This document shows, piece after piece, positions 44,347-53,119 of a DNA stretch of 64,000 nt. Under the pieces are notes generated by a model, which saw only the letters and a program-made list of their open reading frames with translations, did not search any database and was not told the DNA's origin. How positions within the stretch are numbered: the first letter of the stretch is position 1; each line of letters begins with the position of its first letter. Made by a program: the position numbers and the translations under genes. The stretch is from Arthrobacter sp. SLBN-100 (lineage in GTDB: Bacteria; Actinomycetota; Actinomycetes; Actinomycetales; Micrococcaceae): contig NZ_VFMY01000001.1 in assembly GCF_006715305.1 (NCBI RefSeq), forward strand, positions 1,550,001 to 1,614,000, in the 5' to 3' direction.

Positions 44347-45225
44347 GTGACACCTATAGCGTGGCTTTTCATTACACTAATCGTTTTCCCGCTCGCCTAC
44401 CTTGTCTGGGCCCTGGCCACGACGGACCGCAAAGCGGCAATTGCCGTTCAAACAAACCTGACCCAGGGCTTCACACAGGAGGGAGGCTTATCGATCCAAC
44501 GGCCGCCTGCGCTACTGGACCTGTCGAGGCGCCTCACTCCGACTGGTTATGAAGCAAAGTTGGACCGCTGGCTGTCACTCGCAGGTCGACCGGCATCACT
44601 GCCCTTGGACAGGCTGATCATCGCAAAACCATTGCTCGCACTGACAGGCGCAGTTCTGGGACTGATGATGTATGCAAATTCCCCGTCAGCACAAGTGATC
44701 GCGCTGGGACTCTTCTTGACCGTTCTCCTCTACTTCCTCCCCGACCTGTTGATTTACAACAAGGGCATCAAACGCCAGCAGGAAATTGAGCTTGAATTGC
44801 CGAACACCCTCGACCAGTTGCTCATCTCCGTGGAGGCCGGGCTAGGGTTTGAAGCTGCGATGGCCAGAGCCGGAGGTTACGGCGGCGGCGCCCTGGCACA
44901 GGAACTCATGCGTACTCTGCAGGACATTCAAGTAGGGCGCCCCCGACAAGAGGCCTATCAGGCGTTGGCTGACCGTTCGTCTGTTCAAGACCTGCGAAGC
45001 TTCGTCCGGGCAGTGGTTCAGGCAGACAAGTACGGCATTGGCATTGCCAAAGTTCTTCGGACCCAAGCCAAACAGGCCCGGGTGAAGCGGCGTCAACGGG
45101 CCGAGGAAAAAGCGATGAAGTTGCCCGTGAAGGTACTCTTCCCGCTCCTGCTGTGCATCTTCCCGGTGCTGTTCATCGTTCTCCTCGGGCCGGCAGCCAT
45201 CAAGATCGTTGAGGCCTTTACCTAA
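44347..45225 (+). CDS. tadC: TadC, Flp pilus inner-membrane platform protein, locus A
   Basis: 292 aa F-domain protein with helices at both ends (AWLFITLIVFPLAYLVWALA; LLLCIFPVLFIVLLGP). The cytoplasmic part has LPNTLDQLLISVEAGLGFEA and KQARVKRRQRAEEKAMKLP, both strongly conserved in locus B. GTG start 9 bp after tadB. Last gene of locus A, followed by a hairpin. Confidence 0.92.
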   Translation: MTPIAWLFITLIVFPLAYLVWALATTDRKAAIAVQTNLTQGFTQEGGLSIQRPPALLDLSRRLTPTGYEAKLDRWLSLAGRPASLPLDRLIIAKPLLALTGAVLGLMMYANSPSAQVIALGLFLTVLLYFLPDLLIYNKGIKRQQEIELELPNTLDQLLISVEAGLGFEAAMARAGGYGGGALAQELMRTLQDIQVGRPRQEAYQALADRSSVQDLRSFVRAVVQADKYGIGIAKVLRTQAKQARVKRRQRAEEKAMKLPVKVLFPLLLCIFPVLFIVLLGPAAIKIVEAFT

Positions 45226-45259
45226 ACACCCATCGGCGCCACTGTGCCCCCAAAGACCC

Positions 45260-45292
45260 GGACCCCCTCGGCACCCAGAACCGAGGGGGTCC
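45260..45292 (+). terminator. Hairpin after Tad locus A
   Basis: GGACCCCCTCGG, loop CACCCAGAA, CCGAGGGGGTCC: 12 bp perfect stem, 34 bp after tadC. No U-run follows. It separates the two Tad loci into different transcription units. Confidence 0.75.
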
Positions 45293-45482
45293 GTTCGTGT
45301 GCCTGCGCATACCCGAATCCCAGTGTTAACGCAGGGAAAACCAAGCAAAAGCGCGGGAAAAGTACACTCCGGGAAGCCTTCACGCAGGGTTCTCCAAGAT
45401 CGGCTCGAACGGCCAAAGTCGTTGCTAACTTCGTATTAGCGCTGGTGCAGGGCCAGCCATCCAACTCGCTCAGGAGTACAAA

Positions 45483-45674
45483 ATGCTTTCTCTCATCGCA
45501 ACCCTTCAGACGCTCGGCTTCACGCTTAAGAACCGCCTCGCCGCCGAAAAGGGCGCCACAGCTGTTGAATACGGGATCATGGTTGGCCTTATCGCAGTCG
45601 TCATCATCGTCGCAGTCACTACTTTGGGCGGTAAGCTCAATGGCTTTGTCGCCTCCGTCAACACTGCACTCTAA
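45483..45674 (+). CDS. flp: Flp type IVb pilin, copy 3 (locus B)
   Basis: 63 aa. Leader KNRLAAEKG, then ATAVEYGIMVGLIAVVIIVAV. It keeps the Gly cleavage site and Glu-Tyr pair but differs from copies 1 and 2 in about half of the mature residues, with a longer C-terminal part (GGKLNGFVASVNTAL). CAGGAG precedes the ATG at a slightly long spacing. A distinct major pilin for the second machine is likely. Confidence 0.92.
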   Translation: MLSLIATLQTLGFTLKNRLAAEKGATAVEYGIMVGLIAVVIIVAVTTLGGKLNGFVASVNTAL

Positions 45675-45723
45675 CCACCGTCTCTGCTGGAGCGGAACGC
45701 CTCGCGGTGTAAGTACCTATAAA

Positions 45724-45753
45724 GTGCGGTGCAGTTTCAAAGCTGCACCGCAC
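45724..45753 (+). terminator. Hairpin between flp copy 3 and tadE, probable attenuator
   Basis: GTGCGGTGCAG, loop TTTCAAAG, CTGCACCGCAC: 11-bp perfect stem, 50 bp after flp and 63 bp before tadE. No U-run. It could stop or stabilise most transcripts after flp, so the abundant pilin exceeds the assembly proteins. Confidence 0.65.
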
Positions 45754-45815
45754 AGCTTAGTTTCAGGCCTTCGAATCGGGGCAACTCACTGCAGGACATG
45801 AAGGAGAAGCGGAGG

Positions 45816-46190
45816 ATGAGGGAATCATCAGAGCGCGGGGCAGCAGCCGTTGAGTTCGCGATTCTGCTTCCTGTGCTCCTCTTGCTGGTCCTCGGAACGA
45901 TGGAATTTGGCCGTGCCTACAACTCCCAAATCACTCTCACGAATGCGGGCCGAGAAGGAGTTCGGGTCATGGTGATAGCCAACGACCCGATCGCTGCAAG
46001 GACAGCAGCCAAGAACGCTGCGGCATCAGTCAGCACAACGATTTCAGACTCCGACATCACCTTGAGCACGAACGTGTGCAGCACGGGGACCCAGGTCACC
46101 CTCACCATCAAATACAACCTGCCCACCATGACTGGCATCGCTGGCCCCTTCCCCATGACAGGCAAGGGGGTCATGCTGTGCGGCGGCTGA
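45816..46190 (+). CDS. tadE: TadE-like minor pilin, locus B
   Basis: 124 aa. ERGAAAVEFAILLPVLLLLVL gives the prepilin-type site and helix; YNSQITLTNAGREGVRVMVIA follows. The C-terminal cysteines (NVCSTGTQ, VMLCGG) match those of the locus A copy. ATG 45816 is preferred because AAGGAG precedes it by 9 nt; an in-frame ATG at 45798 would add six residues. Overlaps the tadG start by 13 nt, as in locus A. Confidence 0.87.
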   Translation: MRESSERGAAAVEFAILLPVLLLLVLGTMEFGRAYNSQITLTNAGREGVRVMVIANDPIAARTAAKNAAASVSTTISDSDITLSTNVCSTGTQVTLTIKYNLPTMTGIAGPFPMTGKGVMLCGG

Positions 46191-47218
46191 CCACGGACTC
46201 GGCAACGAATGAAGATGGTGCCATCTCAGTCATCGTCGCCATCCTTTTGGTCACCCTCCTTGGCTTCGTCGCGATCGCCGTAGACGTTGGGGTGATCTAC
46301 TCGGAACGCGCTCAGCTGCAAAACGGCGCGGATGCCTCTGCTATCGCGATCGCGCAGAAGTGCGCGCGGGACGCCGCAGACGCAGAATGCTCGACGACGT
46401 CCGCACTCGCCGCCAACCTCGCCAATCAAAACGCCCTGGACGGCATGAGCAAGGTGTATAACACCGAGCTGGACAAAACCGCCCGGAAGGTCAGCGTCAC
46501 TACCTCAGCCAAGGAGACCGGAGGCGTCGAGAACTCAGTCTCCCTTTTCTTCGCTGACGTCCTGGGTATACCAACCAAAGAAGTGGGCGCGCGCTCATCT
46601 GCCATCTGGGGAAGCCCTAAGGCCGGCCGTACCGCATTTCCACTCGCATTCTCCGCCTGTCAAGTCAAGGACAACATCGGCGGCTCGCTCCAACTCCTCC
46701 AGGAACATGGCAAAAATGCCAACACCGACTGCAACTACGGCCCGTCCGGGGCAGCGGTCGAGGGTGGTTATGGCTGGCTTGTCCAGGACCCCGGCGCGTG
46801 CGGAGGGACCATCGACCTGGCGGTGAGCGAAGGGGGCAGCGACCCCGGCAACAACGCCCCGGGCAACTGCTCAACCGAGCTAAACCGCTGGGCCAGCGAA
46901 ATGACTGCGGGACGAAAAATCATTGTCCTCCTGCCAGTCTTCAACAAGGTCACCGGAACGGGTTCGGGCGCCATGTACGGCCTGGTCTCCTTCGCGGCTT
47001 TCGAAGTCACTGGCTGGAAATTCAGCGGCAGCACAGGCTTACCGTATGAGTATCAAGCCGAAAAGTCTACGACGACGGGCGTCACCACAGCGACGGAATG
47101 CACGGGTGAATGCCGCGGCATCATCGGCAGCTTCATCAAGTATGTTTCCCTCGCCGACGGCTACACGCTTGGCCCGGTGGACGCTTACGGTGCCACGATC
47201 GCCCGCCCGGTCCTCTAA
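46178..47218 (+). CDS. TadG-like pilus assembly protein, locus B
   Basis: 346 aa. Helix ISVIVAILLVTLLGFVAIAV followed by DVGVIYSERAQLQNGADASAIAI, the same signature as the locus A copy. Extracellular cysteines include DPGACGGTIDL and CTGECRGIIGSFIKYVSL, aligning with CSGNCRGLQGYFSRFVSL of locus A. GTG 46178 sits within the end of tadE (bases GTGCGGCGGCTGA), just like the locus A pair. The rest of the ectodomain is only loosely conserved, which suggests adaptation to a different pilus. Confidence 0.85.
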   Translation: MRRLTTDSATNEDGAISVIVAILLVTLLGFVAIAVDVGVIYSERAQLQNGADASAIAIAQKCARDAADAECSTTSALAANLANQNALDGMSKVYNTELDKTARKVSVTTSAKETGGVENSVSLFFADVLGIPTKEVGARSSAIWGSPKAGRTAFPLAFSACQVKDNIGGSLQLLQEHGKNANTDCNYGPSGAAVEGGYGWLVQDPGACGGTIDLAVSEGGSDPGNNAPGNCSTELNRWASEMTAGRKIIVLLPVFNKVTGTGSGAMYGLVSFAAFEVTGWKFSGSTGLPYEYQAEKSTTTGVTTATECTGECRGIIGSFIKYVSLADGYTLGPVDAYGATIARPVL

Positions 47219-47259
47219 AAACCAGTACCTCGTACTTAGCCCTCATTCAGGAGTTCAAA

Positions 47260-48018
47260 GTGAAGTCTCGCCTGCTCGCCGGAACGGCTGCGGTCGCCTT
47301 GGCGATTGTGGGAGCCCTCCTCATCGTCTTCTACGCCCAAGGCGCAGACCAGCGGGCACTGGCAACAACGGAACCAGTTGAGGTCCTGGTGGTGAAGACC
47401 GCCATCCCGGCCGGCACACCGGTCAACGACATGGCGGCCTCACTGGTTGTCGAGAAGATCCCGGCAGCCGGGAAATCAGACACCGCCCTCAGCACCCTGG
47501 ACAGGAAAACCGGAACCGTCAGCGCCGTTGACCTGGTGCCCGGCGAACAGCTCCTGGCCGAACGTCTTGTCGCCCCGGCAGACGTCAAAGCCCAGGGCGC
47601 TGTCGAGGTACCAGCAGGCCTTCAGGAAGTTTCCTTCCAGCTGGAGCCACAACGCGTGGCGGGTGGCCGCATCAACGTGGGCGACCACGTTGGCATTTCG
47701 CTCAACTTCGAGAACGGCGCCTACAAGGCCGCGGCCAGTGACGCCACCACCCAACTCACCCTCCGCAAGGTCCTGGTCACCGCCGTCCAGAGGGCACCCC
47801 AGCCCGCGAGCGCGGAGAAGCCCGCGGAAGGCGAAGCCAACGCCGCGGACACCACGCTCCCCGAGGGTTCACTCATGCTGACCGTCGCAGTAAACGACGT
47901 GGACGCCGGCAAGATCATCTTCACCTCAATCAACGGCAGCCTCTGGCTCACCAAGGAACCCCTCAACGCCCAGGACAACGGCGCGAAGGTCGAACGCAAG
48001 GAAGTGGTGTACAAGTGA
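47260..48018 (+). CDS. cpaB: CpaB/RcpC-like Flp pilus assembly protein, locus B
   Basis: 252 aa. Anchor helix (GTAAVALAIVGALLIVFYAQ), SAF-like domain (VEVLVVKTAIPAGTPVNDM, DLVPGEQLLAERLVAP) and beta domain with VGDHVGISLNFENG. GTG start with CAGGAG 6-7 bases before it; the open frame extends back into tadG antisense-type residues, which I exclude. It overlaps tadZ by 4 nt. Confidence 0.88.
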   Translation: MKSRLLAGTAAVALAIVGALLIVFYAQGADQRALATTEPVEVLVVKTAIPAGTPVNDMAASLVVEKIPAAGKSDTALSTLDRKTGTVSAVDLVPGEQLLAERLVAPADVKAQGAVEVPAGLQEVSFQLEPQRVAGGRINVGDHVGISLNFENGAYKAAASDATTQLTLRKVLVTAVQRAPQPASAEKPAEGEANAADTTLPEGSLMLTVAVNDVDAGKIIFTSINGSLWLTKEPLNAQDNGAKVERKEVVYK

Positions 48019-49208
48019 GCCGCTTCGTCCTGCTCTCCCCCAACGGTGACTTCGACCAGAAGCTGCGCGCCGCCGTCGCTAACGGCCTTCGCGGATCCGT
48101 CCAGACCATCGGCTCGGACATCCTCCCGGCCGGCCCGCAGGAACTGTTCGCGCTCCTCAACCAGGAACAGCCGGAAGTCCTCATTATCGGACCGGATGTC
48201 CCCCACGAAGAGGCGCTGAGGTTCGCCAAGGTCTTCGACGTCCAGCTCCCCGGGCTCAGCCTGGTGCTCGTCAGCGACGTGGATCCGGCCCTCCTCCTGC
48301 ACTTCATGCGGGCGGGTATCCGGGACATCCTCAGCCCGAAGGCGGACGCAGCGGAAATCCGCGTACTGCTGGAGCGGGCCTGCCAGTCCTTCGCCACCCG
48401 GCACCGCGGCCCGGAAACACACTCCGAAAACGGCGGCAAGGGCTTGGTGATCGGCGTCTTCTCGCCCAAGGGCGGCGTCGGCAAAACCACCCTCGCCACG
48501 AACATCGCCATCGGACTGGGCCAGATCGCGCCCATGAGCGTGGTGATCGTCGACCTTGACCTGCAGTTCGGCGACGTCGCCTCCGGCCTGTACCTCAACC
48601 CGGAGCACACAGTCACCGACGCCGTCACGCCCGCCGCCAGCCAGGACTCCCTGGTCCTGAAGGCGTTCCTCACCGTGCACCCAGCCGGCATCTACGCCCT
48701 CTGCGCGCCGCCCAACCCGGTGGACGCAGACCACATCACTCCGGAACAGATCAGCCGCCTGGTTGAGCAACTTTCCCAGGAATTCCAGTACGTGGTCCTG
48801 GACACCGCCCCCGGCATGCCCGAAATCGGCCTCGCCGCCATGGAGCAGTGCACCGACGTGGTGTGGGTCAGCGCCATGGATATCCCCAGCCTGCGCGGCC
48901 TCCGCTCCGGCCTCGAGGTGCTCCGCCAGCTCGACATCATGCCCGAATCGCGGCACGTTGTCCTGAACATGGCCGACGCCAAAGCCGGACTCAACGTCCG
49001 CGATGTCGAATCCACCATCGGCGCGCCGGTGGACGTCAGCGTCCCCCGGTCCCGCGCCGTGGCACTCTCCACCAACCGCGGTATCCCCGTCCTCCAGGAA
49101 TCCAAGAAGGACCCCGCCGTCAAAAGCCTCCGCCAACTGGTGGAAAGGTTCAACCCGGCGTGGCGTGCCCAGGCCCAGCGCAAACTTCACCGAAGGGTGG
49201 TCATCTAA
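48015..49208 (+). CDS. tadZ: TadZ/CpaE-like ATPase, locus B
   Basis: 397 aa. Receiver-like N-terminal domain (PEVLIIGPDVPHEEAL, FMRAGIRDILSPKADAAEIR) and a ParA/MinD ATPase domain with SPKGGVGKTTLATNIAIGLG, VIVDLDLQFGDVASGL and VVLDTAPGMPEIG. Closely similar to the locus A copy, including the C-terminal QRKLHRRVV. Overlaps cpaB by 4 nt and cpaF by 1 nt. Confidence 0.91.
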   Translation: MSRFVLLSPNGDFDQKLRAAVANGLRGSVQTIGSDILPAGPQELFALLNQEQPEVLIIGPDVPHEEALRFAKVFDVQLPGLSLVLVSDVDPALLLHFMRAGIRDILSPKADAAEIRVLLERACQSFATRHRGPETHSENGGKGLVIGVFSPKGGVGKTTLATNIAIGLGQIAPMSVVIVDLDLQFGDVASGLYLNPEHTVTDAVTPAASQDSLVLKAFLTVHPAGIYALCAPPNPVDADHITPEQISRLVEQLSQEFQYVVLDTAPGMPEIGLAAMEQCTDVVWVSAMDIPSLRGLRSGLEVLRQLDIMPESRHVVLNMADAKAGLNVRDVESTIGAPVDVSVPRSRAVALSTNRGIPVLQESKKDPAVKSLRQLVERFNPAWRAQAQRKLHRRVVI

Positions 49209-50707
49209 TGAAGCTCTCCGAACGGATCAGCGCTGTCCAGGACCGCAACCAGCCGCCCGGCAGCAACGTTGCCGTGCTCGAACCGCCGCGCCCCGCCGTC
49301 GTGCCCCCCACTCCAGACGGCGAGGCGCGGCACCTTCCTGCCCAGCAGACTCCCCTAACGCCCACGTACGACGCCGGGAGGCCCGCTGTGCCCAAGGCAC
49401 CCAGTGTGGATGTCTTCGCAGCCATGAAGCTCCGGGCGGCCAGCGCCCTTTTCGAGAAGATGGGGACGCGCTTTAATGACGCGGCCGTCACCGAGAAGGA
49501 GCTCCGGGCCACCGCCAAGGAGGAACTGACCCGGATCATCGACGCCGAACAGGTACCCCTCACCCCAGAGGAACGCACCCGCCTGGTCCGCGACGTCGCG
49601 GATGACGTACTGGGCTACGGCCCCCTCCAGCGCCTGCTGGACGATCCCGCCGTCACGGAAATCATGGTCAACCGGATGGACCAGATCTATGTGGAGCGCA
49701 AAGGCAAGCTGACTCTGACCGAGTCCCGGTTCAGCTCGGAAGAGCATCTGCGCAAGGTCATCGAACGCATCGTCTCGAAGGTGGGCCGCCGCATTGATGA
49801 GTCCTCCCCTTTGGTGGACGCCCGCCTCGAGGACGGCTCCCGTGTCAACGCGGTGATCCCGCCACTGGCCGTCGGCGGCTCCTCTCTGACTATCCGAAAG
49901 TTCAGCAAGGTCCCCCTGACGGTCCGCAACCTGATTGATTTCGGAACGCTGACGCCCGAGATGGCCGAGCTGCTCAACGCCTGCGTCAAGGCCAAGCTCA
50001 ACATCATAGTCTCCGGCGGCACGGGCACCGGCAAGACCACGCTGCTGAACGTGCTGTCGTCCTTCCTCCCGGCCGACGAACGGATCGTCACCATCGAGGA
50101 CGCCGTGGAACTCCAGATCCAGCAGCAGCACGTGGTCCGCCTCGAAAGCAGGCCGCCGAACACTGAAGGCAAGGGCGCAGTGACCATCCGCGAGCTGCTC
50201 CGGAACTCACTGCGTATGCGCCCGGACCGGATCGTGGTGGGTGAGGTCCGTGGCGGGGAATCGCTGGACATGCTCCAGGCCATGAACACCGGCCACGACG
50301 GCTCCCTGTCAACGGTGCACTCCAACTCGCCCCGCGACGCCGTGGCCCGACTCGAAACGCTGGTCCTGATGGCCGGCATGGACCTGCCGCTGCGGGCCAT
50401 CCGCGAGCAGATCGCCTCCGCCGTCAACCTCATCGTCCAGATCTCCAGGCTCCGCGACGGTTCCCGCCGCATCACGCATGTCACCGAAGTCCAAGGCATG
50501 GAAGGGGACATCGTGACCCTCCAGGACGCGTTCGTCTTCGACTACTCCGCCGGCGTGGACGCCCAAGGGCGCTTCCTGGGCAAACCCGTAGCCACCGGAA
50601 TCCGGCCCCGGTTCATCGACCGGTTCGAGGACCTGGGCATCCACGTCTCCCCCAGCGTCTTCGCCGGGCCGCAGCCTCCGGCCGGCTCGACCCCTCCGGG
50701 AAGGTAG
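49208..50707 (+). CDS. cpaF: CpaF/TadA secretion ATPase, locus B
   Basis: 499 aa. Pro-rich N-terminal 60 residues, then [38 protein letters not shown], Walker [26 protein letters not shown], Walker B region [12 protein letters not shown] and [20 protein letters not shown] overlap with tadZ. The catalytic core is far more conserved with locus A than the pilins or TadG proteins are, as expected for a motor versus surface subunits. Confidence 0.95.
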   Translation: MKLSERISAVQDRNQPPGSNVAVLEPPRPAVVPPTPDGEARHLPAQQTPLTPTYDAGRPAVPKAPSVDVFAAMKLRAASALFEKMGTRFNDAAVTEKELRATAKEELTRIIDAEQVPLTPEERTRLVRDVADDVLGYGPLQRLLDDPAVTEIMVNRMDQIYVERKGKLTLTESRFSSEEHLRKVIERIVSKVGRRIDESSPLVDARLEDGSRVNAVIPPLAVGGSSLTIRKFSKVPLTVRNLIDFGTLTPEMAELLNACVKAKLNIIVSGGTGTGKTTLLNVLSSFLPADERIVTIEDAVELQIQQQHVVRLESRPPNTEGKGAVTIRELLRNSLRMRPDRIVVGEVRGGESLDMLQAMNTGHDGSLSTVHSNSPRDAVARLETLVLMAGMDLPLRAIREQIASAVNLIVQISRLRDGSRRITHVTEVQGMEGDIVTLQDAFVFDYSAGVDAQGRFLGKPVATGIRPRFIDRFEDLGIHVSPSVFAGPQPPAGSTPPGR

Positions 50708-50713
50708 TGACCC

Positions 50714-51646
50714 ATGATCATTGCAATTGGAGCAGCTATCCTGCTCGCCTCCGTCTGCCTGCTGGGCGTCGCTGTGATCTTGCCGGGCGCGCCGGAAGTG
50801 CCGCTGGATCGCCGCCGTCCCTTTGAACCCGAGCCGCCGTCGTCGATCTCCCGCCTGGCGCTTTCCGGCGTCCGGTCCTTCGAACGGCTCCTGCACGGGC
50901 GGAACATCAACCTCTTCTCCCGGGCGGAACTCGAAAACGCAGGGCTGCGCCTGAGCCAGGCAGAATTCTTCCTGCTGGTGGGTATCGGGGCATGCATTGG
51001 CATGCTGGTGGGTGTTGTCACTGTAGGACCACTGGTAGGAATCCTGCTGGCCCTGCTCGCACCCTTCGTGGGAAAGCTCGTCCTGGGATTCCTGGCGGGA
51101 AAACGCCGCGCTACCTTCGACGGCCAACTCGGCGATACCCTCCAGCTCCTCTCCGGCGGCCTTCGCGCCGGCCACAGCATCCTCCGCGCCATCGATGCAG
51201 CCGCCGCCGAGTCCCAAAAGCCGACGTCGGAGGAGATGCGGCGGGTCATCACTGAGACCAGTCTGGGCCGCGACCTGCTGGCCGCCCTGAACGACACCGC
51301 TGAGCGGATGAAGAACGAGGACTTTATCTGGATTTCCCAGGCCATCCAGATCAACCGCGAAGTGGGCGGCAACCTGGCGGACGTTCTGGACCAGGTGAAC
51401 GAAACCATCCGCGAGCGTGCTGAGATCAAGGGACATATCAAGGCGCTGGCGGCCGAGGGCAAGTTCTCTGCCTACATCCTCATCGCCATGCCGTTCGGCA
51501 TCGTGGCCATGCTCCTATCCGTGAGCCCGAACTACATGAACTCGATGTTCACCCACCCCCTGGGCTGGGTAATGATCGGTGCATCGTTCGTCCTCATGGC
51601 CATCGGCGCCCTCTGGATGCGCAAGATCATCGACCTGAAGTTCTGA
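50714..51646 (+). CDS. tadB: TadB, Flp pilus inner-membrane platform protein, locus B
   Basis: 310 aa F-domain protein. N-terminal helix IIAIGAAILLASVCLLGVAV, helices ILLALLAPFVGKLVLGFL, cytoplasmic GGLRAGHSILRAIDAAAAES and QAIQINREVGGNLADVLDQV, C-terminal helices ending WMRKIIDLKF (locus A ends WMSRVVKIKF). Six bases after cpaF. Confidence 0.92.
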   Translation: MIIAIGAAILLASVCLLGVAVILPGAPEVPLDRRRPFEPEPPSSISRLALSGVRSFERLLHGRNINLFSRAELENAGLRLSQAEFFLLVGIGACIGMLVGVVTVGPLVGILLALLAPFVGKLVLGFLAGKRRATFDGQLGDTLQLLSGGLRAGHSILRAIDAAAAESQKPTSEEMRRVITETSLGRDLLAALNDTAERMKNEDFIWISQAIQINREVGGNLADVLDQVNETIRERAEIKGHIKALAAEGKFSAYILIAMPFGIVAMLLSVSPNYMNSMFTHPLGWVMIGASFVLMAIGALWMRKIIDLKF

Positions 51647-51653
51647 GGACGCC

Positions 51654-52538
51654 ATGAACCTGATAGTCCTCCTCGCCGTCCTGCTGGTCTGCGTCCCTGT
51701 TGCCGGTCTTGCCTGGTCCGTCCTCACAGTGGACAAGCAAGGCCGAGTGGCGGTCAACGACCTCCTGTCCCGCGGCGCCGCGCAGATCACTGCCGCGCCC
51801 GCCGCCAAATCTGGCTTGCTCGAAGGCACCGGCCGCCGGCTGACCCCGCCGGCCTATGTCGCGTTCCTGGACCGGCTGCTTGGCCTCGCGGGCAGGCCCA
51901 CATCCATGCCACTGGGCAAGGTGTTGGGCTCGAAGCTCGCCATTGGTCTGGCCGGCGTTATCGCTGGCGTCTACCTAAGTTCGGTGGGCAGCACTCCCCT
52001 GATGAAACTGGCAGGGCTGTTCCTGCTGTTCCTGGGCTACTTCATCCCGGACCTCCTCCTCTACAGCAAAGGGCTGGAGCGCCAGAAGGTCATCCAGCTG
52101 GAACTAGCCAACACCTTGGACCAGATGCTGATCTCCGTCGAGGCTGGCCTGGGTTTTGAGGGTGCGATGGCGCGTGCCGGGGACAACGGAAAGGGGCCTC
52201 TGGCGGAGGAACTGGTGCGGACCCTGCAGGACATGCAGGTGGGCCGCAGCCGCCGGGAGTCCTACCTCGCCCTGGCCGAGAGGACCAATATTCCGGAGCT
52301 GCGCAGCTTTGTTCAGGCCGTAGTCCAGGCGGACACGTACGGCATCGCGATCAGCCGCGTGCTCAGGGTCCAGGCGAAAGTGATGCGAGTGAAGCGCCGC
52401 CAGCGCGCTGAAGAAAAGGCCATGAAACTTCCGGTAATGATCCTGTTCCCACTGTTGTTCTTCATTTTTCCGGTCCTGTTCATCGCAATTCTGGGACCGG
52501 CGGTCATTAACACCGTGGTGACCTTCAGCGGGCAATAG
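51654..52538 (+). CDS. tadC: TadC, Flp pilus inner-membrane platform protein, locus B
   Basis: 294 aa. It opens with a signal-anchor helix (LIVLLAVLLVCVPVAGLAW) and has LANTLDQMLISVEAGLGFEG and VMRVKRRQRAEEKAMKLPV followed by two C-terminal helices (LFPLLFFIFPVLFIAILGP). Seven bases after tadB; last gene of locus B. No strong terminator separates it from the HPt-like gene 87 bp downstream. Confidence 0.92.
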   Translation: MNLIVLLAVLLVCVPVAGLAWSVLTVDKQGRVAVNDLLSRGAAQITAAPAAKSGLLEGTGRRLTPPAYVAFLDRLLGLAGRPTSMPLGKVLGSKLAIGLAGVIAGVYLSSVGSTPLMKLAGLFLLFLGYFIPDLLLYSKGLERQKVIQLELANTLDQMLISVEAGLGFEGAMARAGDNGKGPLAEELVRTLQDMQVGRSRRESYLALAERTNIPELRSFVQAVVQADTYGIAISRVLRVQAKVMRVKRRQRAEEKAMKLPVMILFPLLFFIFPVLFIAILGPAVINTVVTFSGQ

Positions 52539-52625
52539 AACAGAGAATGCGGAGGATCGCTCAAGGTTTACACAGGATCACCCGAAATAGGCCAATCATC
52601 GAATTCCAGGAAGTAGCCTTGAAGA

Positions 52626-53090
52626 ATGCAAAGTCCAGATCCCGGCACCAGCGACAGGAGCGCAGCTGCGGACCCACCGCGGCCCGGGATCACAGCACCT
52701 GCCATTTCGGCACTTTCACAGGAAGCGGCAGGACTCTTGCCGCTCGTTGACGCCGCCGTGCTCGAGGAGCTGGAAGACGAGCTGGCGGGCTCCGGCCTCG
52801 CCCAGCGGTTTGCCCGCGATTATGCGGCGATGTGGGACCAGCGCTGCGCCCGGCTAGCGGCCGCGGTGGGCAGCCAGGACGTCGAGTCCGCCCTGGATGC
52901 GGCTATCAGCCTGAAAATCAGTTCAGCCATGGTTGGCGGGGTACGGCTGGCGAAACTGGCAGAGCTGCTGGAGACGCTGATTCGGCAGGGTGAATTTGGC
53001 CAGGGCCAGGTCCTGATGGAGCGGGTTGCCCAGGACGGCGGCCAGACGGTGTCCGAACTCCAGTCCACGTACATCCTCAAGAACGGCTGA
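52626..53090 (+). CDS. HPt-like protein lacking the phospho-acceptor histidine
   Basis: 154 aa. The C-terminal 110 residues look like a histidine-phosphotransfer four-helix bundle. The motif expected as A-H-x-L-K-G-S-S reads AAISLKISSAMVGG (residues 92-105): Ile94 stands where the His should be and Ile98 where the Gly should be, while Leu-Lys and Ser-Ser are kept. It therefore cannot pass phosphate by the normal route, and may bind a receiver domain without relay. The first 25 residues are Pro/Ala-rich. It is 87 bp downstream of tadC, same strand, and tail to tail with the response regulator. Confidence 0.7.
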   Translation: MQSPDPGTSDRSAAADPPRPGITAPAISALSQEAAGLLPLVDAAVLEELEDELAGSGLAQRFARDYAAMWDQRCARLAAAVGSQDVESALDAAISLKISSAMVGGVRLAKLAELLETLIRQGEFGQGQVLMERVAQDGGQTVSELQSTYILKNG

Positions 53091-53119
53091 CCCGGTACCT
53101 GCGACCAGACAGTCTGTGG

